Of a DNA stretch of 64,000 nt, positions 18,355-25,591 are shown piece by piece; position 1 is the first letter of the stretch; each line of letters starts with the position of its first letter. Under the pieces are notes generated by a model, which was given only the letters and a program-made list of their open reading frames with translations, was not told the DNA's origin and did no database searches. Source of the DNA: Xylophilus ampelinus (GTDB lineage: Bacteria; Pseudomonadota; Gammaproteobacteria; Burkholderiales; Burkholderiaceae_C); contig NZ_CABFMN010000086.1 in NCBI RefSeq assembly GCF_901875635.1, forward strand, positions 9,702-73,701, given 5' to 3'. Made by a program: the position numbers and the translations under genes.

Positions 18355-18461
18355 CCGAACGCAGAGGGCGCAGAGATTTCGCAGAGGGCGCAGAAGGATT
18401 CAAAAGATCTTTGGGTTTTCTTCTGCGCCCTTTGCGAATCCTTTGCGCCCTCTGCGTTCGG
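18355..18461. repeat. Large palindrome in the livH-livM gap
   Basis: An 18-bp perfect outer stem (CCGAACGCAGAGGGCGCA and its complement) encloses repeated GCAGAGGGCGCAGA-type units and their complements, able to fold into a hairpin over 100 bases long. It belongs to the same structural class as the palindromes at 19561 and 21343. Confidence 0.85.
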
Positions 18462-18484
18462 CTGTCCGATGTCGACTTCGGCGT

Positions 18485-19471
18485 TCATCGGCTGCCCGCT
18501 ACCGGATACACCCCCTGCGGGCGCCACAGCAGGATGGCGACCATGAGGGCGATGTTGGAGAACAGCGCCACCTTGGGCGCGACGAAGCCGGTGTAGTTGG
18601 CCATCAGGCCGACCAGCAGCGCGCCGATGAGTGCGCCCGTGGTCGAGCCCAGGCCGCCGATGATGATGACGATGAAGATCAGCACGTTGACCTGCGCGCC
18701 CATCTGCGGGATGACGTTCTGCTGGTACAGGCCCCACATCACGCCGCCCAGGCCCGCCAGCGCGCTGCCGGCCACGAAGATGCCGACGAAGAGCACGCGG
18801 ATGCGGTAGCCCAGCGATTCGACCATCTCGCGGTCCTGCACGCCGGCGCGGATCAGCAGGCCGATCTTGGTGCGCGCCAGCGTCCAGGCCAGCAGCGCGA
18901 AGACGACGGCGCCGACGACCACCGCGAGCACGCGGTACTTCTCGATCGCCGCATCGCCCAGCAGCCAGGAACCGCGCAGGCCCTCCGGCAGCGGCAGCGG
19001 AATCTGCGCCGGGCCCCAGATCACCTTGATGATCTCCTCGCCGATGATCATCCCGCCCATGGTGATGAGGATCTGCTTCAGGTGCTGGCCGTACACCGGC
19101 CGCACGATGAAGCGCTCGAAGGCCAGGCCGACCGCGCCAGCCACGAGCATGGCAACGACCATCGCCGGCAGCACGGCGACCAGGTTGGTGAGGATGGAGG
19201 ACGACTGCGTCCAGTCGCCCATCGCGCCGAGCACGCTGGTGGCGACGAAGGCACCCAGCGCGATGAACACGCCGTGCCCGAAGTTCAGCACGTCCATCAG
19301 CCCGAAGACCAGCGTGAGGCCCGAGGCGATGATGAACACGATCATCCCCATCGCGAGCCCCGCCACGGTGAGCGTCAGCCAGGTGGAGGTGGAGCCCACC
19401 AGCGGCAGCGCCAGCAGCGCCAGCACGGGCACCAGCAGGAGCGGCTTCCAGTCGAAATCGAGGGCCTTCAT
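18485..19471 (-). CDS. livH: Branched-chain amino acid ABC permease LivH
   Basis: 328-aa permease of the LivH family, about eight hydrophobic segments. Signatures are FIIASGLTLVFGLMDVLNFGHG, the ATPase-contact loop IRAGVQDREMVESLGYR and VIIIGGLGSTTGAL. The start at 19471 (MKALDFDWK) was chosen because sequence before it belongs to the repeat elements that fill the gap to livF. Confidence 0.94.
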   Translation of the reverse strand: MKALDFDWKPLLLVPVLALLALPLVGSTSTWLTLTVAGLAMGMIVFIIASGLTLVFGLMDVLNFGHGVFIALGAFVATSVLGAMGDWTQSSSILTNLVAVLPAMVVAMLVAGAVGLAFERFIVRPVYGQHLKQILITMGGMIIGEEIIKVIWGPAQIPLPLPEGLRGSWLLGDAAIEKYRVLAVVVGAVVFALLAWTLARTKIGLLIRAGVQDREMVESLGYRIRVLFVGIFVAGSALAGLGGVMWGLYQQNVIPQMGAQVNVLIFIVIIIGGLGSTTGALIGALLVGLMANYTGFVAPKVALFSNIALMVAILLWRPQGVYPVAGSR

Positions 19472-19495
19472 GCGGCGCGTCCTCGTGGTTGATTT

Positions 19496-19556
19496 GCTAT
19501 CGAATTCATAGCTGGGTCCGCCCGGCTGATGGGCACTGCGCCCGGTTTTGGCTCGG
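19496..19556 (+). repeat. Mosaic repeat copy before livH
   Basis: GCTATCGAATTCATAGC hairpin, a diverged GCCCGGCTGATGGGCACTGC centre and a GGTTTTGGCTCGGG tail. It abuts the palindrome at 19561, so two repeat classes share this gap. Confidence 0.65.
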
Positions 19557-19560
19557 GATC

Positions 19561-19673
19561 GGACATCCATACGCGAAGGTCGCGAAAGGCACGCGAAGGT
19601 CGCGAAAGAAATCTTTCAATGGTTTTTTTCGCGTCCTTCGCGAAACCTTCGCGCCCTTCGCGTACGGATGTCC
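19561..19673. repeat. Large palindrome in the livF-livH gap
   Basis: Outer arms GGACATCCATACGCGAAGG / CCTTCGCGTACGGATGTCC pair with one mismatch around repeated GCGAAGGTCGCGAAAG units and their complements. Confidence 0.85.
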
Positions 19674-19691
19674 GCATCCGATCCCCACCGC

Positions 19692-20417
19692 TCACAGCGC
19701 CAACCCCAGCAGCGACTGCTGCAGCTGCGTGTCGGCCGAGAAGTCGGCCATCGACCCGGCGTGCACCACGCGGCCGTTGTCCATCACGGCGACGTGATCC
19801 CCCAGGCGCTGCGCGAAATGGATGTTCTGTTCCACCAGCAGGATCGTCACGCCGCTGGCCTTGAGCTCGGCGAAGGCGTCGATCATGTTGTTGATGATGG
19901 CTGGCGCCAGGCCCTTGCTGGGCTCGTCGACGATCAGCAGCTGGCGCGGCTCGACGATCGCGCGCGAGACGGCCAGCATCTGTTTCTGCCCGCCCGAGAG
20001 TTTGCCGGCCGGGTGGTTCCAGAACTTCTCCACGGCGGGGAAGAGCTTGAAGATCCACTTGAGCCGCGTGTCGTCCATGTCCTGCGCTCGGCGCGCGGCG
20101 CGTGCCGCGAGAAGCATGTTCTCCTTCACGGTGAGGTCCGCGAAGATGCCCATGGTCTCGGGCACGTAGGCGATGCCGAGGTCGGCGATCTGCGGGGTCG
20201 CGAGCTTCGTGATGTCCTGGCCCGCGAAGTGCACGCGCCCCTGCGAGGCATGCCACAGGCCCATGATGGTCCGCAGCGTGGTCGTCTTGCCGGCACCGTT
20301 GCGGCCCAGCAGCATGGTGAGCTGGCCCTTGGGCACGGCGAGGTCCACGCCGTGGAGGATGTGGTACGCGCCGATGTGGGTGTGGACGCCTTCGAGCGTG
20401 AGCAGTGCGTCAGTCAT
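19692..20417 (-). CDS. livF: Branched-chain amino acid ABC ATPase LivF
   Basis: 241-aa ATP-binding subunit. Walker A is GRNGAGKTT, the signature is KLSGGQKQML, Walker B is LLIVDEPSKGLAP and the switch His is in LLVEQNIHFA. Length matches LivF. The start at 20417 has an AAGGAG ribosome site; an in-frame ATG 21 bases upstream is less likely. Confidence 0.94.
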   Translation of the reverse strand: MTDALLTLEGVHTHIGAYHILHGVDLAVPKGQLTMLLGRNGAGKTTTLRTIMGLWHASQGRVHFAGQDITKLATPQIADLGIAYVPETMGIFADLTVKENMLLAARAARRAQDMDDTRLKWIFKLFPAVEKFWNHPAGKLSGGQKQMLAVSRAIVEPRQLLIVDEPSKGLAPAIINNMIDAFAELKASGVTILLVEQNIHFAQRLGDHVAVMDNGRVVHAGSMADFSADTQLQQSLLGLAL

Positions 20418-20428
20418 GGGTTGGGCTC

Positions 20429-20537
20429 CTTCCCCCACTGGGGGAAGGTGGGGATGGGGGCAGCGGCGCGGGAGAGAGGCGCGGCCGATCGACCGCCGCG
20501 TGCCCCCACCCCGGCCCTCCCCCAGCGGGGGAGGGAG
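20429..20537. repeat. GC-rich palindrome in the livG-livF gap
   Basis: CTTCCCCCACTGGGGGAAGG and the CCCTCCCCCAGCGGGGGAGGG block bound a region with GGTGGGGATGGGGGC on one side and GCCCCCACCCC on the other. Each end is a hairpin on its own and the two ends also pair. Confidence 0.8.
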
Positions 20538-20553
20538 TGAATACGCGCCGCCG

Positions 20554-21318
20554 TCATGCCGCCTCCTTCGCCACGCCCAGGTAGGCTTCCTGCACCACCG
20601 GCGACGCGATGACTTCCGCCGGCTCGCCGTCGGCCACCAGGGTGCCGTTGTGCAGCACGATGATGCGGTCGGCCAGCTCGCGCACCACGTCCATCTTGTG
20701 CTCCACGAGCAGGATCGTCTTGGTCTTGTCGGCCTTCAGCCGGCGGATCAGGTCGAGGATGACCGGCGCCTCGGCGGCGTTCATGCCGGCCGTCGGTTCG
20801 TCGAACATGAAGACCTGCGGCTCCAGCGCCATCAGCAGCGCGACCTCGAGCTTGCGCTGGTCGCCGTGCGGCAGGCTGGCGACGATGTCATGTTCGCGCG
20901 CCTTGAGGTTGGTGTCGGCCAGCAGCGCGTCCGCGCGCTCGGTGAGGGCCTTGCGGTCGCTCCAGATGCTCCAGAGGTTGAGGCCGCGGCGGTGCGGCCC
21001 TTCGTGCGCGGCCTGCACCGCCAGGCGCACGTTCTCCAGCACCGTGAGGTTGGGGAACAGGTTGGTGAGCTGGAAGGCGCGGCCCAGGCCGGCGCGCGTG
21101 CGCGCCGACGCGGGCAGCCCCGTCAGGTCGCGGCCATCGAGCCGCACCGAGCCCGACGTGGCCTTGAGCTGCCCCGAGATGAGGTTGAAGTAGGTCGTCT
21201 TGCCCGCGCCGTTGGGGCCCACGATGGCCGTGAGCGTGCCGGGCGCGAAGGCACAGCTCACGGCATTCACCGCGACGTGCCCGCCGAAGCGGATGGTGAG
21301 GTCTTGGGTCTGGAGCAT
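20554..21318 (-). CDS. livG: Branched-chain amino acid ABC ATPase LivG
   Basis: 254-aa ATP-binding subunit. Walker A is GPNGAGKTTYFNLISG, Walker B is VFMFDEPTAGMN and the switch is LLVEHKM. The signature loop reads LPHGDQRKLE, the LivG variant of LSGGQ (usually LPYGQQR). LivG-typical segment LGRAFQLTNLFPNLTVLENV is present. The start at 21318 (MLQTQDLTIRFGG) excludes repeat-derived codons upstream. Confidence 0.94.
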   Translation of the reverse strand: MLQTQDLTIRFGGHVAVNAVSCAFAPGTLTAIVGPNGAGKTTYFNLISGQLKATSGSVRLDGRDLTGLPASARTRAGLGRAFQLTNLFPNLTVLENVRLAVQAAHEGPHRRGLNLWSIWSDRKALTERADALLADTNLKAREHDIVASLPHGDQRKLEVALLMALEPQVFMFDEPTAGMNAAEAPVILDLIRRLKADKTKTILLVEHKMDVVRELADRIIVLHNGTLVADGEPAEVIASPVVQEAYLGVAKEAA

Positions 21319-21342
21319 CGGGTCGAATGCGGGAGCGGGAAC

Positions 21343-21450
21343 CGAACGCGAAGGGCGCGAAAGTCCCGCGAAAGACGCAAAAGATTCCAACGAGAAAATC
21401 TTCGAATGCCTTCTTTCGCGCCCTTCGCGCAACCTTCGCGCCTTTCGCGT
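21343..21450. repeat. Large palindrome in the livJ-livG gap
   Basis: CGAACGCGAAGGGCGCGAAAG on the left faces TTTCGCGCCCTTCGCG and CGCCTTTCGCGT on the right, around an A+T-richer centre. It is the same class as the palindromes at 18355 and 19561. Confidence 0.85.
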
Positions 21451-21469
21451 ATGGAAGTGCGCCTTCCGA

Positions 21470-22657
21470 TCAGCGCTTGTTGCGGATCGGCACGTCCATC
21501 TCGGACGCCTTGATCTCGTGCACCAGCTCCGGCACGCCCCAGGCGAAGGCCGGGTCGACCTTGATCTTGAAGTGGTACATGCTCTGCATGGCCTGGTGGT
21601 CTTCCTTGCGGAAGGTCATCGTGCCCTTGGGCGTGTCGAAGCTCATGCCTTCCATGGCCCCGATGAGCTTGTTGGTGTTGGTGTCACCGCCGGTCTTCTT
21701 GAGCGCGGTGACCACCGCCATCGCGGCCGAGAAGCCGCCAGCGGTGAAGAAGTCCGGCGGGGTCTTGTACTGCTTGTAGTGCATCGACACCAGGGCATCG
21801 TTGACCGGGTTCTTCGGGATGCCGAAGTAGTAGTAGGTCGCGCCCTCCATGCCCGGAAACTGCTTGTAGCTGGCCATGGCCGGGAGGATGTTGCCGCCGG
21901 TGGCGATCTCGATGCCGTAGCGCTTGAGGTCGAGGTCGGCGATCTTGAAGGGGTTGCCGGCGCCGGCCCACACGATCCAGATCACCTTGCGGCCGGGCTG
22001 GTCCTTGAGCTTGTCGATGAGGCGCTGCGCACCGGCGGTGAAGTCGGTGGTGTTCTGCGGCAGGTATTCCTCGTGGACGATCTTGGCCTTCTTCACCGCG
22101 TCCTTGAACGCCTTCACGCCGTCGCGGCCGAAGGCGTAGTCCTGGGCCAGGGTGGCGATGGTGGTGCCCGGCTTGTCGAGCGCGACGGCGTTGCTGATCG
22201 CGTCCTGGCTCGAATTGCGGCCGGTGCGGAAGATGTACTTGTTCCACTTGTCGCCGGTGATCGAGTCGGCCACGGCGGGCTCGACGATCAGCACCTTCTT
22301 GTACTCCTCGGCCACCGGCAGCATGGCCAGCGCCACGCCCGAGGAGGTGGGCCCGACGGCCAGCGCGGCCTTGTCGTCGGAGTACGCGGCCGCCAGCAGC
22401 GACTTGCCGAGATCGGGCTTGCCCTGGTCGTCCTTCTCGATGACGACGATCTTCTTGCCGTTGACGGTCATGGTGCCGCCGGTGGCGTATTCCAGGCCCA
22501 TCATCAGGCCGGCCTGCGTCTGCTTGCCGTAGGCCTCCAGCGGGCCGGTCTTGCTGTAGACGTGGGCGATGCGGATGTCGTTGGACTGGGCCCAGGCCGG
22601 CGCGGCGACGGCAGTGGCGGCCAAGGCGGCCAGGGCAACGAGATGGCGACGGTGCAT
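21470..22657 (-). CDS. Branched-chain amino acid-type ABC substrate-binding protein
   Basis: 395-aa periplasmic binding protein (LivJ/LivK class). A signal peptide (MHRRHLVALAALAATAVAAPAWA) is followed by the two-lobe type I PBP fold: IRIAHVYSKTGPLEAYGKQT, the ALAVGPTSSGVALAM loop and LAQDYAFGRDG. It heads the liv operon; AGGAGA precedes the ATG and a sigma-54 promoter lies about 30 bases upstream. Ligands of this family also include amides and aromatic acids, so branched-chain amino acids are not certain. Confidence 0.93.
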   Translation of the reverse strand: MHRRHLVALAALAATAVAAPAWAQSNDIRIAHVYSKTGPLEAYGKQTQAGLMMGLEYATGGTMTVNGKKIVVIEKDDQGKPDLGKSLLAAAYSDDKAALAVGPTSSGVALAMLPVAEEYKKVLIVEPAVADSITGDKWNKYIFRTGRNSSQDAISNAVALDKPGTTIATLAQDYAFGRDGVKAFKDAVKKAKIVHEEYLPQNTTDFTAGAQRLIDKLKDQPGRKVIWIVWAGAGNPFKIADLDLKRYGIEIATGGNILPAMASYKQFPGMEGATYYYFGIPKNPVNDALVSMHYKQYKTPPDFFTAGGFSAAMAVVTALKKTGGDTNTNKLIGAMEGMSFDTPKGTMTFRKEDHQAMQSMYHFKIKVDPAFAWGVPELVHEIKASEMDVPIRNKR

Positions 22658-22688
22658 GGAATGTCTCCTAGGATGAATGGCTGAACTT

Positions 22689-22704
22689 TGCACAGTTCGT
22701 GCCA
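22689..22704 (-). promoter_or_regulatory. Sigma-54 (-24/-12) promoter of the liv operon
   Basis: Read leftward, TGGCACGAACTGTGCA keeps the invariant GG and GC with the required 10-bp spacing and differs from TGGCACN5TTGCA at one base. Transcription would start about 20 bases before the binding-protein ATG. The nearest upstream gene is a sigma-54 activator, which supports the call. Confidence 0.8.
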
Positions 22705-22789
22705 GCGTCGAAAGCGAGGCTTTCGGACCTATCCGCCGCGGCTCAAGAGCGAAATGACCGAAATCCGATCGATCGAGACGAAACGCATA

Positions 22790-22812
22790 GTCTGGATTTC
22801 AGACAATTGTCT
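22790..22812. promoter_or_regulatory. Candidate enhancer (UAS) for the sigma-54 activator
   Basis: Two overlapping palindromes, GTCTGGATTTCAGAC and AGACAATTGTCT, lie about 110-135 bases upstream of the predicted start of the liv transcript, the usual distance for enhancer-binding proteins. Direct binding is inference. Confidence 0.55.
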
Positions 22813-22902
22813 TTTTTTCGATCAGGGAAAACACGGGCATGCCCGCTGCAGGGCCGGCAAGGCGTCAGGGGCCACTCAGTGCAACGCGTCCATGCTCGGT
22901 CG

Positions 22903-23052
22903 ATGACCGAACGCACTTCTCAAAGGCGCCCAGCGGGCGACCGCCCGCCCGGCCGCCCTTCCGCGGCCTGGCGTCGCCTCACCGGCTGGCTTTTGGTGCT
23001 GGCCGGCGCGGGCATGGTGCTGTCGGGCCTGAACGCCGTCCTGCACCACTGA
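22903..23052 (+). CDS. Possible small single-TM protein
   Basis: 49 aa: a basic Arg/Pro-rich head (MTERTSQRRPAGDRPPGRPS) and one hydrophobic helix (LTGWLLVLAGAGMVLSGLNAVL). The codons show normal GC3 bias and the stop falls right before the convergent activator gene. No clear ribosome site and no family recognised; it may not be expressed. Confidence 0.35.
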   Translation: MTERTSQRRPAGDRPPGRPSAAWRRLTGWLLVLAGAGMVLSGLNAVLHH

Positions 23053-23075
23053 GAGGCGGGGATCGGGAGGGCGAT

Positions 23076-24602
23076 TCAGCCCTCGCCCATGCGGTCGTAC
23101 AGCGTGGCGCGCGAGATGCCCAGGCGCCGCGCTGCCGCGAGCTTGTTGCCGCCCGTGGCGGCCAGCATGGCCGCGATGGCACGCCGCTCCAGTTCCGCCA
23201 CCTGCTCGGCCAGCGGCCGCAGCAGCGCCGCGACATCGTCGCCTTCCCCCCCCGCCGGCGACGCCAAGGGCTCGGGCGCAGCGATGCTCTCGACGCCGGT
23301 TTCGGCCAGCACGCGCGCGACTTCGGCGGCATCGACGCGCTGGGCGTCGCTGCGCATCGCCAGCTGCTCCAGCACGTTGCGCAGCTCGCGCGTGTTTCCG
23401 CGCCAGTGCTGGCCCGCGAGCAGCGCCAGCGCGTCGGGCAGCAGCTCGGGCGGCGCCTCGCCGGTGCGCTGCGCGATGTCCTCGCCCAGCGCCTCCACCA
23501 GTGCCGGAATGTCCGAGCGGCGTTCGCGCAGCGGCGGCACGCGCAGCGGCAGCACGTTCAGGCGGTAGAACAGGTCTTCGCGGAACTTGCCTTCGCGCAC
23601 CAGCGCCGGCAGGTCGCGCGAGGTGGCCGCGATCACGCGCGCATCGAAGGGCACCAGCTTGTTCGAGCCCAGCGGCTCGATCTCGCCCTCCTGCAGCGCG
23701 CGTAGCAGCTTGGCCTGCAGCGACAGCGGCATGTCGCCGATCTCGTCGAGGAAGAGCGTGCCGCCGTCGGCGAACTTGAACTTGCCCTCGCGCCCGCGCC
23801 GGTCGGCCCCGGTGAAGGCGCCGGGCGCGAAGCCGAAGAACTCGGCCTCCAGCAGCGTGTCGGGCACGGCGGCGATATTGACGGTGACGAACGGGCCAGC
23901 GGCACGGGCCGAGGCGCCGTGGATGGCATGGGCCAGCAGTTCCTTGCCGGTGCCCGTCTCACCCAGCAGCAGCACCGGGCTGGTCGACTGTGCGGCGCGG
24001 CGCGCATGGCGCTTGACCTCCACCGCCGCCGGGCTGCTGCCGATGAAGCTGGCGAAGCTGTACTTGGCCTGGCGCGGCAGTTCGCCGCTGCGCGCCGCGC
24101 GGCCCCGCTGGCTGGCCAGCTCGCGCCGCGCCTCGTCCAGGTCGCGCTGCAGCAAGGCGAACTTGCTCACCAGCGGCTGCAGCGTGGTCTGCGGATGGTC
24201 GAAGAGCACGATGCCGATCGCACCAATGACTTCGCCGATGACACCGCCCTGCCCGTCGGGCCGCTCCTCGCGCAGCGGCAGCCGGCTCACGACGAAGGTG
24301 CCGGCCTTGTTGGTGAGCAGGTCCACCAGCACCGGCTCGCCGGTTTCCAGCACGCGGCGCATCTGCGTGTTGGGAATCACGTCCTCCACCATGTGGCCCC
24401 GGAACTGGTCCAGGTCGCTGAAGCCCAGCGCCGGCAGGAAGCGGCGGTAGCCCTCGTTGACCCACACGATGCGCCCGCTGCGGTCGATGAGGAACATGCC
24501 CTGGCTCATGCTCGAGAAGAGCTGGAACATGGAGCGCGCGGCCAGCGCGAGGATGCCTTCGGCGTCGAGGGGCAGCGCGGGCGATGGGGAGGCGGCGGGC
24601 AT
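23076..24602 (-). CDS. Sigma-54-dependent transcriptional activator (PAS-AAA-Fis)
   Basis: 508 aa. The N-terminal PAS domain (about 25-140, MFLIDRSGRIVWVNEGYRRF) is followed by the AAA+ domain: Walker A GETGTGKE at 214-221, the sigma-54 contact loop GAFTGA at 261-266 and Walker B LFLDE at 284-288. The C-terminal Fis HTH ends in NKLAAARRLGISRATLYDRMGEG. The intact GAFTGA loop says it can activate sigma-54 polymerase. It lies next upstream of the liv operon on the same strand, with a good -24/-12 promoter between, so it is the likely regulator. Its PAS ligand is unknown. Confidence 0.93.
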   Translation of the reverse strand: MPAASPSPALPLDAEGILALAARSMFQLFSSMSQGMFLIDRSGRIVWVNEGYRRFLPALGFSDLDQFRGHMVEDVIPNTQMRRVLETGEPVLVDLLTNKAGTFVVSRLPLREERPDGQGGVIGEVIGAIGIVLFDHPQTTLQPLVSKFALLQRDLDEARRELASQRGRAARSGELPRQAKYSFASFIGSSPAAVEVKRHARRAAQSTSPVLLLGETGTGKELLAHAIHGASARAAGPFVTVNIAAVPDTLLEAEFFGFAPGAFTGADRRGREGKFKFADGGTLFLDEIGDMPLSLQAKLLRALQEGEIEPLGSNKLVPFDARVIAATSRDLPALVREGKFREDLFYRLNVLPLRVPPLRERRSDIPALVEALGEDIAQRTGEAPPELLPDALALLAGQHWRGNTRELRNVLEQLAMRSDAQRVDAAEVARVLAETGVESIAAPEPLASPAGGEGDDVAALLRPLAEQVAELERRAIAAMLAATGGNKLAAARRLGISRATLYDRMGEG

Positions 24603-24715
24603 GGGGCGGGATCGTAGCGTGCGCACATCGGCGCCAATCCCCGGCCGCGCTGCTCGAAGGGTGCACGGTGCACAGCCCACCGGCGGGCCGTAGGACGTTC
24701 CCGCCGCACACCATA

Positions 24716-24780
24716 GGCTTCAATGCCAAAACAACCTGCAGCGCCCGCCGCGCCTGCGCAGCCAGCTATGCTTTCATAGC
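24716..24780 (-). repeat. Mosaic repeat copy upstream of the TetR gene
   Basis: Reverse copy: GCTATGAAAGCATAGC hairpin, TGGCTGCGC link, GGCGGGCGCTGCAGG block and a TTGTTTTGGCATTGAAGCC tail. It lies in the divergent gap between the sigma-54 activator and tetR. Confidence 0.7.
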
Positions 24781-24809
24781 ATATACAGCCCGCCGAAAGG
24801 CAGGGACAA

Positions 24810-24827
24810 TTCAATCAAACGATTGAA
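24810..24827. promoter_or_regulatory. Candidate operator of the TetR-controlled efflux operon
   Basis: TTCAATCAAACGATTGAA is a perfect 7+7 inverted repeat with a 4-base spacer, 23 bases before the tetR start. The position fits autorepression of the four-gene efflux operon. Confidence 0.65.
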
Positions 24828-24850
24828 CTGCGTGCTCTAATCCGCGGGCC

Positions 24851-25591
24851 ATGCTTTCCCCCAAGCCTTCAGCCGCCACATCGCGCGCCTCCCGATCCGA
24901 CGGCGCAGAGGCGCGCTCCCGCCTGCTGCACGCAGCGCTCGCGCTCTTCGCCGAAAAAGGCTTCGCCAAGACCTCCACCCGCGAGATCGCGGCAGCGGCG
25001 GGCACCAACATCGCGTCGATCAGCTACTACTTCGGCGACAAGGCCGGGCTGTACGCGGCGACCTTCACCGAGCCGATGGGCGGCGCGATGCCCGACCTGA
25101 TCGCGATGTACGAAGCGCCCGAACTGCCGATCGCCGAGGCGCTGCGCATCTTCATGGCCGGCTATGTGGAACCGCTCAAGCACGGCGACATCGTGCGCCA
25201 ATGCATGCGCCTGCACCTGCGCGAGCTGCTGGAGCCGACCGGCCAGTGGGCCACGGAACTCGACCGCGACGTGAAGGCGCCCCACGAGGCATTGATCCGC
25301 GTGCTGTGCCGCCACCTGCAGCTGGCCGGCCCCGACGACGATGTGCAGCGCCTGGCCTTCGCGATCAGCGGGCTCGCGACGCAGCTCTTCGTCATGCGCG
25401 ACGTGGTCGAGCAGATGCAGCCGCAGCTGCTCGAGGGCGATGCGCGCATCGACACCTGGGCCGATCGCCTGAGCGCCTATGCGCTCGCCCTCGTGGCCGA
25501 CGAGGCGCGGCGCCGCCAGACATCGACGACCCGGGCCGCACGCCCGACGCGCTCGCGCCGTACCGCGCCAAGAACCTCTCTGCTTCCATGA
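24851..25591 (+). CDS. TetR/AcrR-family repressor (CerR-type C-terminal domain)
   Basis: 246-aa repressor. The N-terminal HTH is at about 22-68 (ARSRLLHAALALFAEKGFAKTSTREIAAAAGTNIASISYYFGDKAGLYAA). The ligand domain, starting MRLHLRELLEPTG, resembles the CerR/DUF1956 group that often governs adjacent efflux operons. The basic tail (STTRAARPTRSRRTAPRTS) overlaps the outer-membrane gene: TGA and ATG share four bases, so the regulator heads the operon. It probably binds the inverted repeat at 24810-24827. Confidence 0.92.
   Translation: MLSPKPSAATSRASRSDGAEARSRLLHAALALFAEKGFAKTSTREIAAAAGTNIASISYYFGDKAGLYAATFTEPMGGAMPDLIAMYEAPELPIAEALRIFMAGYVEPLKHGDIVRQCMRLHLRELLEPTGQWATELDRDVKAPHEALIRVLCRHLQLAGPDDDVQRLAFAISGLATQLFVMRDVVEQMQPQLLEGDARIDTWADRLSAYALALVADEARRRQTSTTRAARPTRSRRTAPRTSLLP

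Noticed and set aside
18355-21450. Palindromes of the liv operon as a CRISPR array
   Set aside because: No equal-length repeats separated by unique spacers; each is a single hairpin in a separate gap. No CRISPR array was seen anywhere in the window.
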